In this document: one piece after another, positions 8,906-17,600 of the stretch
Layout: each line of letters opens with the position of its first letter
Numbering within the stretch: position 1 is the first letter of the stretch
Source: Elephas maximus indicus
Taxonomy: Eukaryota > Chordata > Mammalia > Proboscidea > Elephantidae
Assembly (NCBI RefSeq): GCF_024166365.1
Contig: NC_064820.1
Coordinates: forward strand, 139,892,001 to 139,956,000
Direction of reading: 5' to 3'
Length of the DNA stretch: 64,000 nucleotides
Notes under the pieces: model-generated
The model's database searches: none
Seen by the model: only the letters and a program-made list of their open reading frames with translations
Told to the model about the DNA's origin: nothing
Made by a program: the position numbers and the translations under genes

Positions 8906-11900
8906 TTATAATAGTGGTATTATACAATATTTGTCCTTTTGCCTCTGACTAATTTCGCTCAGCATAATGCCTTCCAGGTTCCTCCATGTTATGAAATGTT
9001 TCAGAGATTCGTCACTGTTCTTTATCGATGTGTAGTATTCCATTGTGTGAATATACCACAATTTATTTACCCATTCATCCGTTGATGGACACCTTGGTTG
9101 CTTCCAACTTTTTGCTATTGTAAACAGAGCTGCAATAAACATGGGTGTGCATATATCTGTTTGTATGAAGGCTCTTGTATCTCTAGGGTATATTCCTAGG
9201 AGTGGGATTTCTGGGTTGTATGGTAGTTCTATTTCTAACTGTTTAAGATAACGCCAGATAGATTTCCAAAGTGGTTGTACCATTTTACATTCCCACCAGC
9301 AGTGTATAAGAGTTCCAATCTCTCCGCAGCCTCTCCAACATTTATTATTTTGTGTTTTTTGGATTAATGCCAGCCTTGCTGGTGTGAGATGGAATCTCAT
9401 CGTAGTTTTAATTTGCATTTCTCTAATGGCTAATGATCGAGAGCATTTTCTCATGTATCTGTTGGCTGCCTGAATATCTTCTTTAGAGAAATGTGTGTTC
9501 ATATCCTTTGCCCACTTCTTGATTGGGTTGTTTGTCTTTTTGTGGTTGAGTTTTGACAGAATCATGTAGATTTTAGAGATCAGGCGCTGGTCGGAGATGT
9601 CATAGCTGAAAATTCTTTCCCAATCTGTAGGTGGTCTTTTTACTCTTTTGGTGAAGTCTTTAGATGAGCATAGGTGTTTGATTTTTAGGAGCTCCCAGTT
9701 ATCGGGTTTCTCTTCATCATTTTTAGTAATGTTTTGTATTCTGTTTATACCTTGTATTAGGGCTCCTAGGGTTGTCCCAATTTTTTCTTCCATGATCTTT
9801 ATCGTTTTAGTCTTTATGTTTAGGTCTTTGATCCACTTGGAGTTAGTTTTTGTGCATGGTGTGAGGTATGGGTCCTGTTTCATTTTTTTGCAAATGGATA
9901 TCCAGTTATGCCAGCACCATTTGTTAAAAAGGCTATCTTTTCCCCAGTTAATTGACACTGGTCCTTTGTCAAATATCAGCTGCTCATACGTGGATGGATC
10001 TATGTCTGGGTTCTCAATTCTGTTCCATTGGTCTATGTGTCTGTTGTTGTACCAATACCAGGCTGTTTTGACTACTGTGGCTGTATAATAGGTTCTGAAG
10101 TCAGGTAAGGTGAGGCCTCCCACTTTCTTCTTCTTTTTCAGTAGTGCTTTGCTTATCCGGGGCTTCTTTCCCTTCCATATGAAATTGGTGATTTGTTTCT
10201 CTATCCCCTTAAAATATGACATTGGAATTTGGATCGGAAGTGCGTTAAATGTATAGATGGCTTTTGGTAGAATAGACATTTTTACTATGTTAAGTCTTCC
10301 TATCCATGAGCACGGTATGTTTTTCCACTTAAGTATGTCCTTTTGAATTTCTTGTAGTAGAGCTTTGTAGTTTTCTTTGTATAGGTCTTTTACATCCTTG
10401 GTAAGATTTATTCCTAAGTATCTTATCTTCTTGGGGGCTACTGTGAATGGTATTGATTTGGTTATTTCCTCTTCGGTGTTCTTTTTGTTGATGTAGAGGA
10501 ATCCAAGTGATTTTTGTATGTTTATTTTATAACCTGAGACTCGGCCAAACTCTTCTATTAGTTCCAGTAGTTTTCTGGAGGATTCCTTAGGGTTTTCTGT
10601 GTATATAATCATGTCATCTGCAAATAGTGATAACTTTACTTCTTCCTTGCCAATCCGGATACCTTTTATTTCTTTGTCTAGCCTGATTGCCCTGGCTAAG
10701 GCTTCCAACACGATGTTGAATAAGAGCGGTGATAAAGGGCATCCTTGTCTGGTTCCCGTTCTCAAGGGAAATGCTTTCAGGTTCTCTCCATTTAGAGTGA
10801 CATTGGCTGTTGGCTTTGCATAGATGCCCTTTATTATGTTGAGGAATTTTCCTTCAATTCCTATTTTGGTAAGAGTTTTTATCATGAATGGGTGTTGGAC
10901 TTTGTCAAATGCCTTTTCTGCATCAATTGATAAGATCATGTGGTTTTTGTCTTTTGTTTTATTTATGTGATGGATTACATTAATGGTTTTTCTGATATTA
11001 AACCAGCCTTGCATACCTGGTATAAATCCCACTTGATCAGGGTGAATTATTTTTTTGATGTGTTGTTGGATTCTATTGGCTAGAATTTTGTTGAGGATTT
11101 TTGCATCAATGTTCATGAGGGATATAGGTCTATAATTTTCTTTTTTTGTAATGTCTTTACCTGGTTTTGGTATCAGGGAGATGGTGGCTTCATAGAATGA
11201 GTTGGGTAGTATTCCATCATTTTCTATGCTTTGGAATACCTTTAGTAGTAGTGGTGTTAGCTCTTCTCTGAAAATTTGGTAGAACTCTGCAGTGAAGCCG
11301 TCTGGGCCAGGACTTTTTTTTGTTGGGAGTTTTTTGATTACCGTTTCAATCTCTTTTTTTGTTATGGGTCTATTTAGTTGTTCTACTTCTGAATGTGTTA
11401 GTTTAGGTAGGTAGTGTTTTTCCAGGAATTCATCCATTTCTTCTAGGTTTTCAAATTTGTTAGAGTACAATTTTTGATAATAATCTGAAATGATTCTTTT
11501 AATTTCATTTGGTTCTGTTGTGATGTGGTCCTTCTCATTTCTTATTCGGGTTATTTGTTTCCTTTCCTGTATTTCTTTAGTCAGTCTAGCCAATGGTTTA
11601 TCAATTTTGTTAATTTTTTCAAAGAACCAGCTTTTGGCTTTGTTAATTCTTTCGATTGTTTTTCTGTTCTCTAATTCATTTAGTTCAGCTCTAATTTTTA
11701 TTATTTGTTTTCTTCTGGTGCCTGATGGATTCTTTTGTTGCTCACTTTCTATTTGTTCAAGTTGTAGGGACAGTTCTCTGATTTTGGCTCTTTCTTCTTT
11801 TTGTATGTGTGCATTTATTGATATAAATTGGCCTCTGAGCACTGCTTTTGCTGTGTCCCAGAGGTTTTGATAGGAAGTATTTTCATTCTCGTTGCTTTCT

Positions 11901-12721
11901 ATGAATTTCCTTATTCCCTCCTTGATGTCTTCTATAACCCAGTCTTTTTTCAGGAGGGTATTGTTCATTTTCCAAGTATTTGATTTCTTTTCCCTCGTTT
12001 TTCTGTTATTGATCTCTAGTTTCATTGCCTTGTGGTCTGAGAAGATGCTTTGTAATATTTCGATGTTTTGGACTCTGCAAAGGTTTGTTTTATGACCTAA
12101 TATGTGGTCTATTCTAGAGAATGTTCCATGTGCGCTAGAAAAAAAAGTATAGTTTGTAGCAGTTGGGTGGAGAGTTCTGTATAAGTCAATGAGGTCAAGT
12201 TGGTTGATTGTTGTAATTAGATCTTCCGTGTCTCTGTTGAGCTTCTTACTGGATGTCCTGTCCTTCTCCGAAAGTGGTGTGTTGAAGTCTCCTACTATAA
12301 TTGTGGAGGTATCTATCTCGCTTTTCAGTTCTGTTAAAATTTGATTTATGTATCTTGCAGCCCTGTCATTGGGTGCGTAAATATTTAATATGGTTATGTC
12401 TTCCTGGTCAATTGTCCCTTTTATCATTATATAGTGTCCTTCTTTATCCTTTGTGGTGGATTTAAGTCTAAAGTCTATTTTGTCAGAAATTAATATTGCT
12501 ACTCCTCTTCTTTTTTGCTTATTGTTTGCTTGATATACTTTTTTCCATCCTTTGAGTTTTAGTTTGTTTGTGTCTCTAAGTCTAAGGTGTGTCTCTTGTA
12601 GGCAGCATATAGATGGATCGTGTTTCTTTATCCAGTCTGTGACTCTCTGTCTCTTTATTGGTGCATTTAGTCCATTTACATTCAGGGTAATTATAGATAA
12701 ATAAGTTTTTAGTGCTGTCAT
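8906..12721 (-). CDS. L1-1 ORF2p: endonuclease / reverse transcriptase
   Basis: This 1,271-aa protein nicks target DNA and reverse-transcribes L1 RNA there (target-primed reverse transcription). It has an N-terminal APE-type endonuclease (about 1-240) with N14 in ITLNVNG, E43 in [24 protein letters not shown] and a FSDHKA histidine. The reverse transcriptase (about 450-780) has [12 protein letters not shown] (motif A), [12 protein letters not shown] and [10 protein letters not shown] (catalytic FADD). The C-terminal cysteine-rich knuckle is [18 protein letters not shown], a C-x3-C-x7-H-x4-C pattern. Length matches the family (about 1,270-1,280 aa). The start at 12,721 places N14 and E43 at their conserved positions. 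No stop or frameshift is present. Whether it is active cannot be told from sequence alone. Confidence 0.95.
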   Translation of the reverse strand: MTALKTYLSIITLNVNGLNAPIKRQRVTDWIKKHDPSICCLQETHLRLRDTNKLKLKGWKKVYQANNKQKRRGVAILISDKIDFRLKSTTKDKEGHYIMIKGTIDQEDITILNIYAPNDRAARYINQILTELKSEIDTSTIIVGDFNTPLSEKDRTSSKKLNRDTEDLITTINQLDLIDLYRTLHPTATNYTFFSSAHGTFSRIDHILGHKTNLCRVQNIEILQSIFSDHKAMKLEINNRKTREKKSNTWKMNNTLLKKDWVIEDIKEGIRKFIESNENENTSYQNLWDTAKAVLRGQFISINAHIQKEERAKIRELSLQLEQIESEQQKNPSGTRRKQIIKIRAELNELENRKTIERINKAKSWFFEKINKIDKPLARLTKEIQERKQITRIRNEKDHITTEPNEIKRIISDYYQKLYSNKFENLEEMDEFLEKHYLPKLTHSEVEQLNRPITKKEIETVIKKLPTKKSPGPDGFTAEFYQIFREELTPLLLKVFQSIENDGILPNSFYEATISLIPKPGKDITKKENYRPISLMNIDAKILNKILANRIQQHIKKIIHPDQVGFIPGMQGWFNIRKTINVIHHINKTKDKNHMILSIDAEKAFDKVQHPFMIKTLTKIGIEGKFLNIIKGIYAKPTANVTLNGENLKAFPLRTGTRQGCPLSPLLFNIVLEALARAIRLDKEIKGIRIGKEEVKLSLFADDMIIYTENPKESSRKLLELIEEFGRVSGYKINIQKSLGFLYINKKNTEEEITKSIPFTVAPKKIRYLGINLTKDVKDLYKENYKALLQEIQKDILKWKNIPCSWIGRLNIVKMSILPKAIYTFNALPIQIPMSYFKGIEKQITNFIWKGKKPRISKALLKKKKKVGGLTLPDFRTYYTATVVKTAWYWYNNRHIDQWNRIENPDIDPSTYEQLIFDKGPVSINWGKDSLFNKWCWHNWISICKKMKQDPYLTPCTKTNSKWIKDLNIKTKTIKIMEEKIGTTLGALIQGINRIQNITKNDEEKPDNWELLKIKHLCSSKDFTKRVKRPPTDWERIFSYDISDQRLISKIYMILSKLNHKKTNNPIKKWAKDMNTHFSKEDIQAANRYMRKCSRSLAIREMQIKTTMRFHLTPARLALIQKTQNNKCWRGCGEIGTLIHCWWECKMVQPLWKSIWRYLKQLEIELPYNPEIPLLGIYPRDTRAFIQTDICTPMFIAALFTIAKSWKQPRCPSTDEWVNKLWYIHTMEYYTSIKNSDESLKHFITWRNLEGIMLSEISQRQKDKYCIIPLL

Positions 12722-12996
12722 TTTGATGCCTTTTTATGTGTGTTGTTGACAATTTCATTTTTCCACATACTTTTTTGTGCTGAGGCGTTTTTCTTCGTAA
12801 ATTGTGAGATCCTCATTTTCATAGTGTTTGACTTTATGTTAGTTGAGTCGTTACGTTTTTCTTGGTTTTTGTCTTGAGTTATAGAGTTGTTATACCTTTT
12901 TGTGGTTACCTCATTATATACCCCTATTTTTCTAAGTAAAAACCTAACTTGTATTGTTCTATATCGCCTTGTATCACTCTCCATATGGCAGTTCAA
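12718..12996 (-). CDS. L1-1 inter-ORF small ORF, 92 aa, lysine-rich (function unknown)
   Basis: A 92-aa frame lies between ORF1 and ORF2. Its TGA overlaps the ORF2 start as ATGA, the geometry used for stop-restart translation in other systems. An internal Met at residue 5 ([10 protein letters not shown]) is an alternative start. The protein is basic and hydrophilic, ending in NTHKKASK. The same frame is recognisable in L1-3 (29,382-29,645, ending NTHKKTSK with the same ATGA overlap) and in L1-2 (about 61,344-61,091, with one stop and a 4-bp deletion), and as a decayed trace in L1-4. I know no function for it. It may be a real accessory protein or simply a leader frame kept open to deliver ribosomes to ORF2. 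Confidence 0.5.
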   Translation of the reverse strand: MNCHMESDTRRYRTIQVRFLLRKIGVYNEVTTKRYNNSITQDKNQEKRNDSTNIKSNTMKMRISQFTKKNASAQKSMWKNEIVNNTHKKASK

Positions 12997-13196
12997 TGCC
13001 TCCTGTATTTAGTCCCTCTTTTTGATTATTGTGATCTTTTACCTATTGACTTCCATGATTCCCTGTTATGTGTATTTTTTTTTTTTAATTAATCTTAATT
13101 TGTTTGTTTTTGTGATTTCCCTATTTGAGTTGATATCAGGACGTTCTGTTTTGTGACCTTGTGTTGTGCTGATATCTGATATTATTGGTTCTCTGA

Positions 13197-14201
13197 CTAA
13201 ACAATATCCTTTAGTATTTCTTGTAGCTTTGGTTTGGTTTTTGCAAATTCTCTAAACTTGTGTTTTTCTGTAAATATCTTAATTTCGCCTTCATATTTGA
13301 GAGAGAGTTTTGCTGGATATATGATCCTTGGTTGGCAGTTTTTCTCCTTCAGTGTTCTGTATATGTCATCCCATTCCCTTCTTGCCTGCATGGTTTCTGC
13401 TGAGTAGTCAGAACATATTCTTACTGATTCTCCCTTGAAGGAAACCTTTCTTTTCTCCCTGGCTGCTTTTAAAATTTTCTGTTTATCTTTGGTTTTGGTG
13501 AGTTTGATGATAATATGTCTTGGTGTTTTTCTTTTTGGATCAATCTTAAATGGGGTTCGATGAGCATCTTGGACAGATATCCTTTCGTCTTTCATGATGT
13601 CAGGGAAGTTTTGTGTCAGGAGTTCTTCAACTATTTTCGCTGTGTTTTCTGTCTCCCCTCCCTGTTCTGGGACTCCAATCACCCGCAGGTTATCCTTCTT
13701 GATAGAATCCCACATAATTCTTAGGGTTTCTTCATTTTTTTTAATTCTTTTATCTGATTTTTTTTCAGCTATGTTGGTGTTGATTCCCTGGTCCTCCAGA
13801 TGTCCCAGTCTGCATTCTAATTGCTCGAGTCTGCTCCTCTGACTTCCTAGTGTGTTGTCTAATTCTGTTATTTTATTGTTAATCTTTTGGATTTCTACAT
13901 GTTGTCTCTCTATGGATTCTTGCAACTTATTAATTTTTCCAGTATGTTCTTGAATAATCTTTTTGAGTTCTTCAACAGTTTTATCAGTGTGTTCCTTGGC
14001 TTTTTCTGCAGATATCCTAATTTCATTTGTGATATCATTAAGCATTCTGTAAATTAGTTTTTTATATTCTGTATCTGATAATTCCAAAATTGTATCTTCA
14101 TTTGGGAAAGATTTTGATTCTTTTGTTTGGGGGGTTGGAGAAGCTGTCACGGTCTGCTTCTTTAAGTGGTTTGATATGGATTGTTGTCTCCGAGCCATCA
14201 C
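13197..14201 (-). CDS. L1-1 ORF1p: RNA-binding chaperone
   Basis: A 334-aa protein of the L1 ORF1 family, which trimerises, coats L1 RNA and chaperones reverse transcription. The N-terminus is MMARRQQSISNHLKKQ; a second Met follows immediately and either could start. Residues about 60-150 form a coiled coil with leucine/isoleucine heptads (e.g. LDNTLGSQRSRLEQLECRLG). Next come an RRM (about 165-260; NLRVIGVPEQ, PRHIIIKLTKTKDKQKILKA) and a C-terminal domain (REWDDIYRTLKEKNCQPRII, YPAKLSLKYEGE). It is similar in length to human ORF1p (338 aa) and uninterrupted. The stop (TAG) is the complement of 13,197-13,199. ORF2 begins 475 bp downstream, a much longer gap than the ~60 bp in human L1. Confidence 0.95.
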   Translation of the reverse strand: MMARRQQSISNHLKKQTVTASPTPQTKESKSFPNEDTILELSDTEYKKLIYRMLNDITNEIRISAEKAKEHTDKTVEELKKIIQEHTGKINKLQESIERQHVEIQKINNKITELDNTLGSQRSRLEQLECRLGHLEDQGINTNIAEKKSDKRIKKNEETLRIMWDSIKKDNLRVIGVPEQGGETENTAKIVEELLTQNFPDIMKDERISVQDAHRTPFKIDPKRKTPRHIIIKLTKTKDKQKILKAAREKRKVSFKGESVRICSDYSAETMQARREWDDIYRTLKEKNCQPRIIYPAKLSLKYEGEIKIFTEKHKFREFAKTKPKLQEILKDIV

Positions 14202-15236
14202 TGGGAAACTAGTTTTTCCAGAAAATCCTCTAAAAAAAAATGCAGTCAGATCCCTATCAGAGTTCTCCCTCTGGCTCAGGCTATTCAGATGTTAATGAAG
14301 CCGCCTGGGGAGGGTGGGGGAGGGAACAGAGAGATAGGAGAGTAGCACCTCAGAATATAGCCAGAGTTGCTTGTCTTGCTTGGAATGACTGTTATATCTG
14401 AGATTCCCGCGGGCGCGTCGCCTATGTGTGCTGGCTGTGTGGAGATTGCCCCCAGGGGGTCTGGCCTGCTGGAGTCACGGTCCGATCCTCCGCTTCCAGC
14501 CCCACACCCAGCGTCAAGGCTCCCCTACTGGGACGGTGCACTCTCGACTCCAAAATCAGTCGCTGCCTCCCGGGGACTTCTCGTCCCTCCAGCCGCGTGG
14601 CCGTGCCGCCTCCGTGAACCAGGTGGGCCCCCTCCCGGGGTTAGTTCAGATGGGTGGAGTAGCTCCCTGTGCTTGTGCCGCGACCGAGTGTCCCGGCTGG
14701 AACGCTGTTCTCCCCGCTCCAATACCAGTCGCTGCCTCCTGGGGACTTCTCCTACCGGCTGTGTCCCACGCCGCCCGCGCGACCTGGCTGGTCCCCTTCC
14801 CGGGGTTAGTTCAGGGGGTGGAGCAACTCTCCGTGTTTATGGCGTACCTGCGTGCAGTCGAAATCCCTGCAGGATGGTTCCCCGGCTCGGATGCTGCTCT
14901 TTCTGCTCCAAGATCAGTCACTGCCTCCCGGGGACTTCTCCTACCGGCTGCGTCCCACGCCGCCCGTGGAACCGGCTGGTCCCCCTCCCGGGGTTAGTTC
15001 AGGGGGGTGGAGCAGGTCTCTGTGCTTGTGCCGTACCTGACTGGTACGCTGGCTCCAGGCTCTGGAAACTATCGCTGTTTCCCGTATTAGTTCGTTCTCC
15101 GTCTCTAAATCTGTGTTTGTTGTTCAGGGTCGTAGATTATTATGTATGTGATCGATTCACTTGTTTTTCCGTGTCTTTGTTGTAAGAGGGATCCGAGGTA
15201 ACGTCTGCCTAGTCCGCCATCTTGGCTCCGCCCCCC
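14202..15236 (-). promoter_or_regulatory. L1-1 5' UTR / internal promoter with tandem monomers and YY1 site
   Basis: GC-rich internal promoter region. It contains imperfect tandem units of about 165-190 bp, marked by ctgcctcc(c/t)ggggacttctc at 14,563, 14,732 and 14,921 and by ggggttagttcag at 14,637, 14,802 and 14,990 (all + strand coordinates). The first bases of the element read GGGGGGCGGAGCCAAGATGGCGG in sense; the complement of 15,214-15,225 (ccgccatcttgg) is a good YY1 site about 11-22 bases from the 5' end. In human L1 a YY1 site at the same place positions the transcription start. Repeated 5' monomers recall mouse L1 promoters. Confidence 0.8.
14367..15185 (+). other. 272-aa ORF antisense to the L1-1 5' UTR (coding status doubtful)
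   Basis: Open on the strand opposite the L1, starting 166 bp upstream of the ORF1 ATG and running outward across the monomers. Monomer repetition shows in the translation: GTSPTGCVPRRP occurs twice. Primate L1 has an antisense ORF0 in a comparable place, but there is no sequence similarity I can see. High GC content lowers the frequency of stops, so chance is a realistic explanation. Confidence 0.25.
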
Positions 15237-15249
15237 GTGACTTTCTTTT
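15237..15249. repeat. Target-site duplication of L1-1, right copy
   Basis: gtgactttctttt is identical to 7,884-7,896. It directly abuts the first base of the L1 5' end (ggggggcgg in sense), showing that the element is not 5' truncated. Confidence 0.9.
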
Positions 15250-15336
15250 GTATTCAGGCTGATGAGGATGGGATCAAATGGACTGTGTAAGTTTTTGTGT
15301 TTTATGTTTTTAAAACGCTATTTTATACAGAGAGGG

Positions 15337-15735
15337 TATTATTGATTGAATTGTGTCCCCCCCAAAAATATATTTTAAATCCAGAGCTCTACGCCTGTGG
15401 TTATAATCCCATCTGGGTTATTTTTGTTACGTTAATGAGAGAGGATTAACTTAGGTTGTGTGCTGAGTCAATCTCTTCTGAGATATAAAAGAGATTAAAC
15501 AAGCAAGTGAGTGAAGCAGATGTGGGAGAAGAGAGATGTCTGGCCATATGAGGCAAAAGCTCAAAAGAGACAAGGACCTTCCTCCAGAGCCAACAGAGAG
15601 AAAAAGTCTTCCCCGAGAAACAGCACCCTGAATTCAGACCTCCAGCCTCCTTAACTGTGAGAAAATAAATTTCTGTTTGTTAAAAGACACCCATTTGCGG
15701 TATTTCTGTTATAGCAGCACTAGATAACTAAGACA
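15337..15735 (+). repeat. MaLR-type LTR, plus strand
   Basis: Starts near 'tattgattgaattgtgtccccccc'. It contains 'gagatataaaagagattaaacaagcaagtgagtg' and ends 'gtgagaaaataaatttctgtttgttaaaa...gcggtatttctgttatagcagcactagataactaagaca', ending in CA. Solo copy; no internal region adjoins it. Confidence 0.8.
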
Positions 15736-17035
15736 GGAGGTTACACATAAACTAATTCTTGCAATATACCAACCATACATTGCTTGTCTTAAGTCAGTTC
15801 TTTGGGAAACAGACTGAGATAGAGACACACACACACAGAAGGTTTATTAGGGAGTGGTCTCAGGAAAAACAGTGATAAGAGAATAAGGGGAGCAGGGCTG
15901 GACAACAGGAAAAGGTGAGCTTTGATGTACTTGCAACAGAAGCCTCAATCAATTCTGTGGAAAACTGGATCTGGGAGTTCTTCAGAATTGTACTAAACTG
16001 AGGCATGAAGACTAGGCCTTTGTATCCCCGCACTGACCAGTAAGGAGAAGCCCATCATCCTCGGGGCGGGCCTCTAACCTTGGGCAAGGCAGAGCTCTTC
16101 TGTTGAGGGCACTGACCAGTAACAGGCTCGGCTGTGAGCCATCGGCAGCCCACATACCTGGCAGTTGGGGAATGAGTACAGAAGGGAGGATCTACTACAT
16201 TACTTGATCATTTTTTCTTACCAAAATAAAACATTCTCAAGCTATATATCATAATCATAGGTGATATTATGTTGACCTTAAATGCTTGCAATTAACTGAA
16301 GTAGCAAATTGCTTTTTGGTATGACATTTATAAAGCTTAGTAGGCCTCGTTTAAATAGATGTGTCTTTTTTTTTTTTTTTAAAGGAAGTAGTTTTTTCAG
16401 CTCATATACAAAAAGGGGAAGTCACGGCACAGTGGTATAAGTTGAGGTAAAGTAGCTGCAGGTGCTGGCCAGTTGACGCACACTGACGGCGTAGGGGTGG
16501 GGCACAGAAGGAGTAAAGAATAGTCTGAAGTGATCTGGGCAGAGTGCCAAAAAAAAAACCAAAATACAGGAAATTACTTTTTGTTTGTTTGTTTTTGCAG
16601 GTTCTGATCTATGAAGTAAAAATATATAAGTGATGTTGCAACCTTCTCAGTGCCTCACTGATCTCATCAGGAAGCATATAATTTGTGTCATTATTGGTGA
16701 TGTTCATTTTGATCACTTGGTTAAGGTGGTATCCACCTGTTATCTTTAAAAAAAAAAAGAGGTTCATATCTTTTTGTTCACAATTAATAAGAAGCCTATT
16801 AGAAAATGGGGTTATTAGAAAATATTTTGAGATAATGTAGATATCCTGTTACTCATAGAATTTTCACCCATTAGTTTCAGTATACATTGATGATTCTTGC
16901 CTAGATCAATTGTTATGATGGTTACCAAGTGGTGATTTTTTAATTCCTCTCTATTTATTAGTTGTGAAGATAGAAAGGGCCTTTCCTTTAGTGCCATTGT
17001 ATGTATTTACTTATTATCAGTATGAACTAATTGCT
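15736..17035. other. Intergenic region with one unclassified repeat
   Basis: The segment 15,800-16,200 ('gggaaacagactgagatagaga...ggtttattagggagtggtctcagg') looks like an old interspersed repeat of a family I cannot name. From 16,200 to 17,035 the sequence is AT-rich with a T13 run near 16,368. No gene or RNA was recognised. Confidence 0.4.
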
Positions 17036-17039
17036 TTTT

Positions 17040-17600
17040 ATTTTATGCAATGTGTTAAAATCCATTACTGTCATTATTCATTTTGATTACCAATTTGTAG
17101 CAGATTTGGCATATGGGAGCCTCTTCGACCTGGTTCTTTTTTCCTTTCGACACATCACCATCATCTCTGAGCACTTCCTTTGTTTCTGGTATAACAAGAG
17201 TTCCAGGCTTATCTTGCTTTATTTCCCTGTCCCAGCCACTGAATCAGCCATTTCTTCAAAAAGACCTGGCTCGTTTCAGTAAGCAGTGGTAGTTACAAGC
17301 CAAGATCTTGACTCTAGATATGATTATTGCTATGGTTTCTGGTACCTTTTAGTGTACAGAAGTTTTTCCACATAAATAATTTATACCAAATGTCCAAAAT
17401 AGGGGATTCTAGGGATACAGAAAGTAGATTAGTGGTTTCTTGGGGGCTGAGAGGGCTGAAGGGATAGGGCATGATAACTAATGAGTGCAGGGATTCTTTC
17501 TGGGGTGATAAAAATGTTCTAAAATTGACAGTAATGATAAAAGGAATTATATCCAAGAGTATATTATGAATAATTTTCACTTTTTGTTTTAATTTTTTAT
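17040..17600 (+). mobile_element. Old L1-type 3' UTR and tail
   Basis: The stretch 'ggatacagaaagtagattagtggtttcttgggggctgagagg...ctttctggggtgataaaaatgttctaaaattgacagtaatga' is the conserved 3' end of old mammalian L1M-type elements. The preceding 17,040-17,340 ('tttggcatatgggagcctcttcgacc...cagccactgaatcagcc') is commonly found beside it. No open frame. Confidence 0.6.

Larger units (their letters stand above)
7897..15236 (-). mobile_element. L1-1: full-length, apparently intact LINE-1
   Basis: A complete L1 of about 7.3 kb on the minus strand. In sense order it has a GC-rich 5' UTR (15,236-14,202), ORF1, a ~475-bp inter-ORF segment with a small ORF, ORF2, a 3' UTR with a T-rich (sense A-rich) block, an AATAAA signal (complement of 7,920-7,925) and a poly(A) tail seen as T's to 7,910. 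It is flanked by a 13-bp duplication, gtgactttctttt, at 7,884-7,896 and 15,237-15,249; in sense orientation this starts AAAAG, as expected after L1 endonuclease cleavage at a TTTT/A-like site. Both ORFs are uninterrupted, unlike every other L1 here, so this is the youngest copy in the window. Confidence 0.95.

Noticed and set aside
9648..10088. 146-codon + strand ORF within L1-1, and similar + strand ORFs at 10,599, 11,490, 13,515 and 59,863
   Set aside because: They are antisense shadows of the L1 ORF1/ORF2 reading frames. Equivalent shadow frames recur at matching places in several L1 copies and have no independent coding signal.
14428..14997. Second antisense ORF (189 codons) in the L1-1 5' UTR
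   Set aside because: It overlaps the 272-codon frame in another phase. Two long frames in GC-rich repeats weaken the case for either, so only the longer one was kept as a tentative lead.
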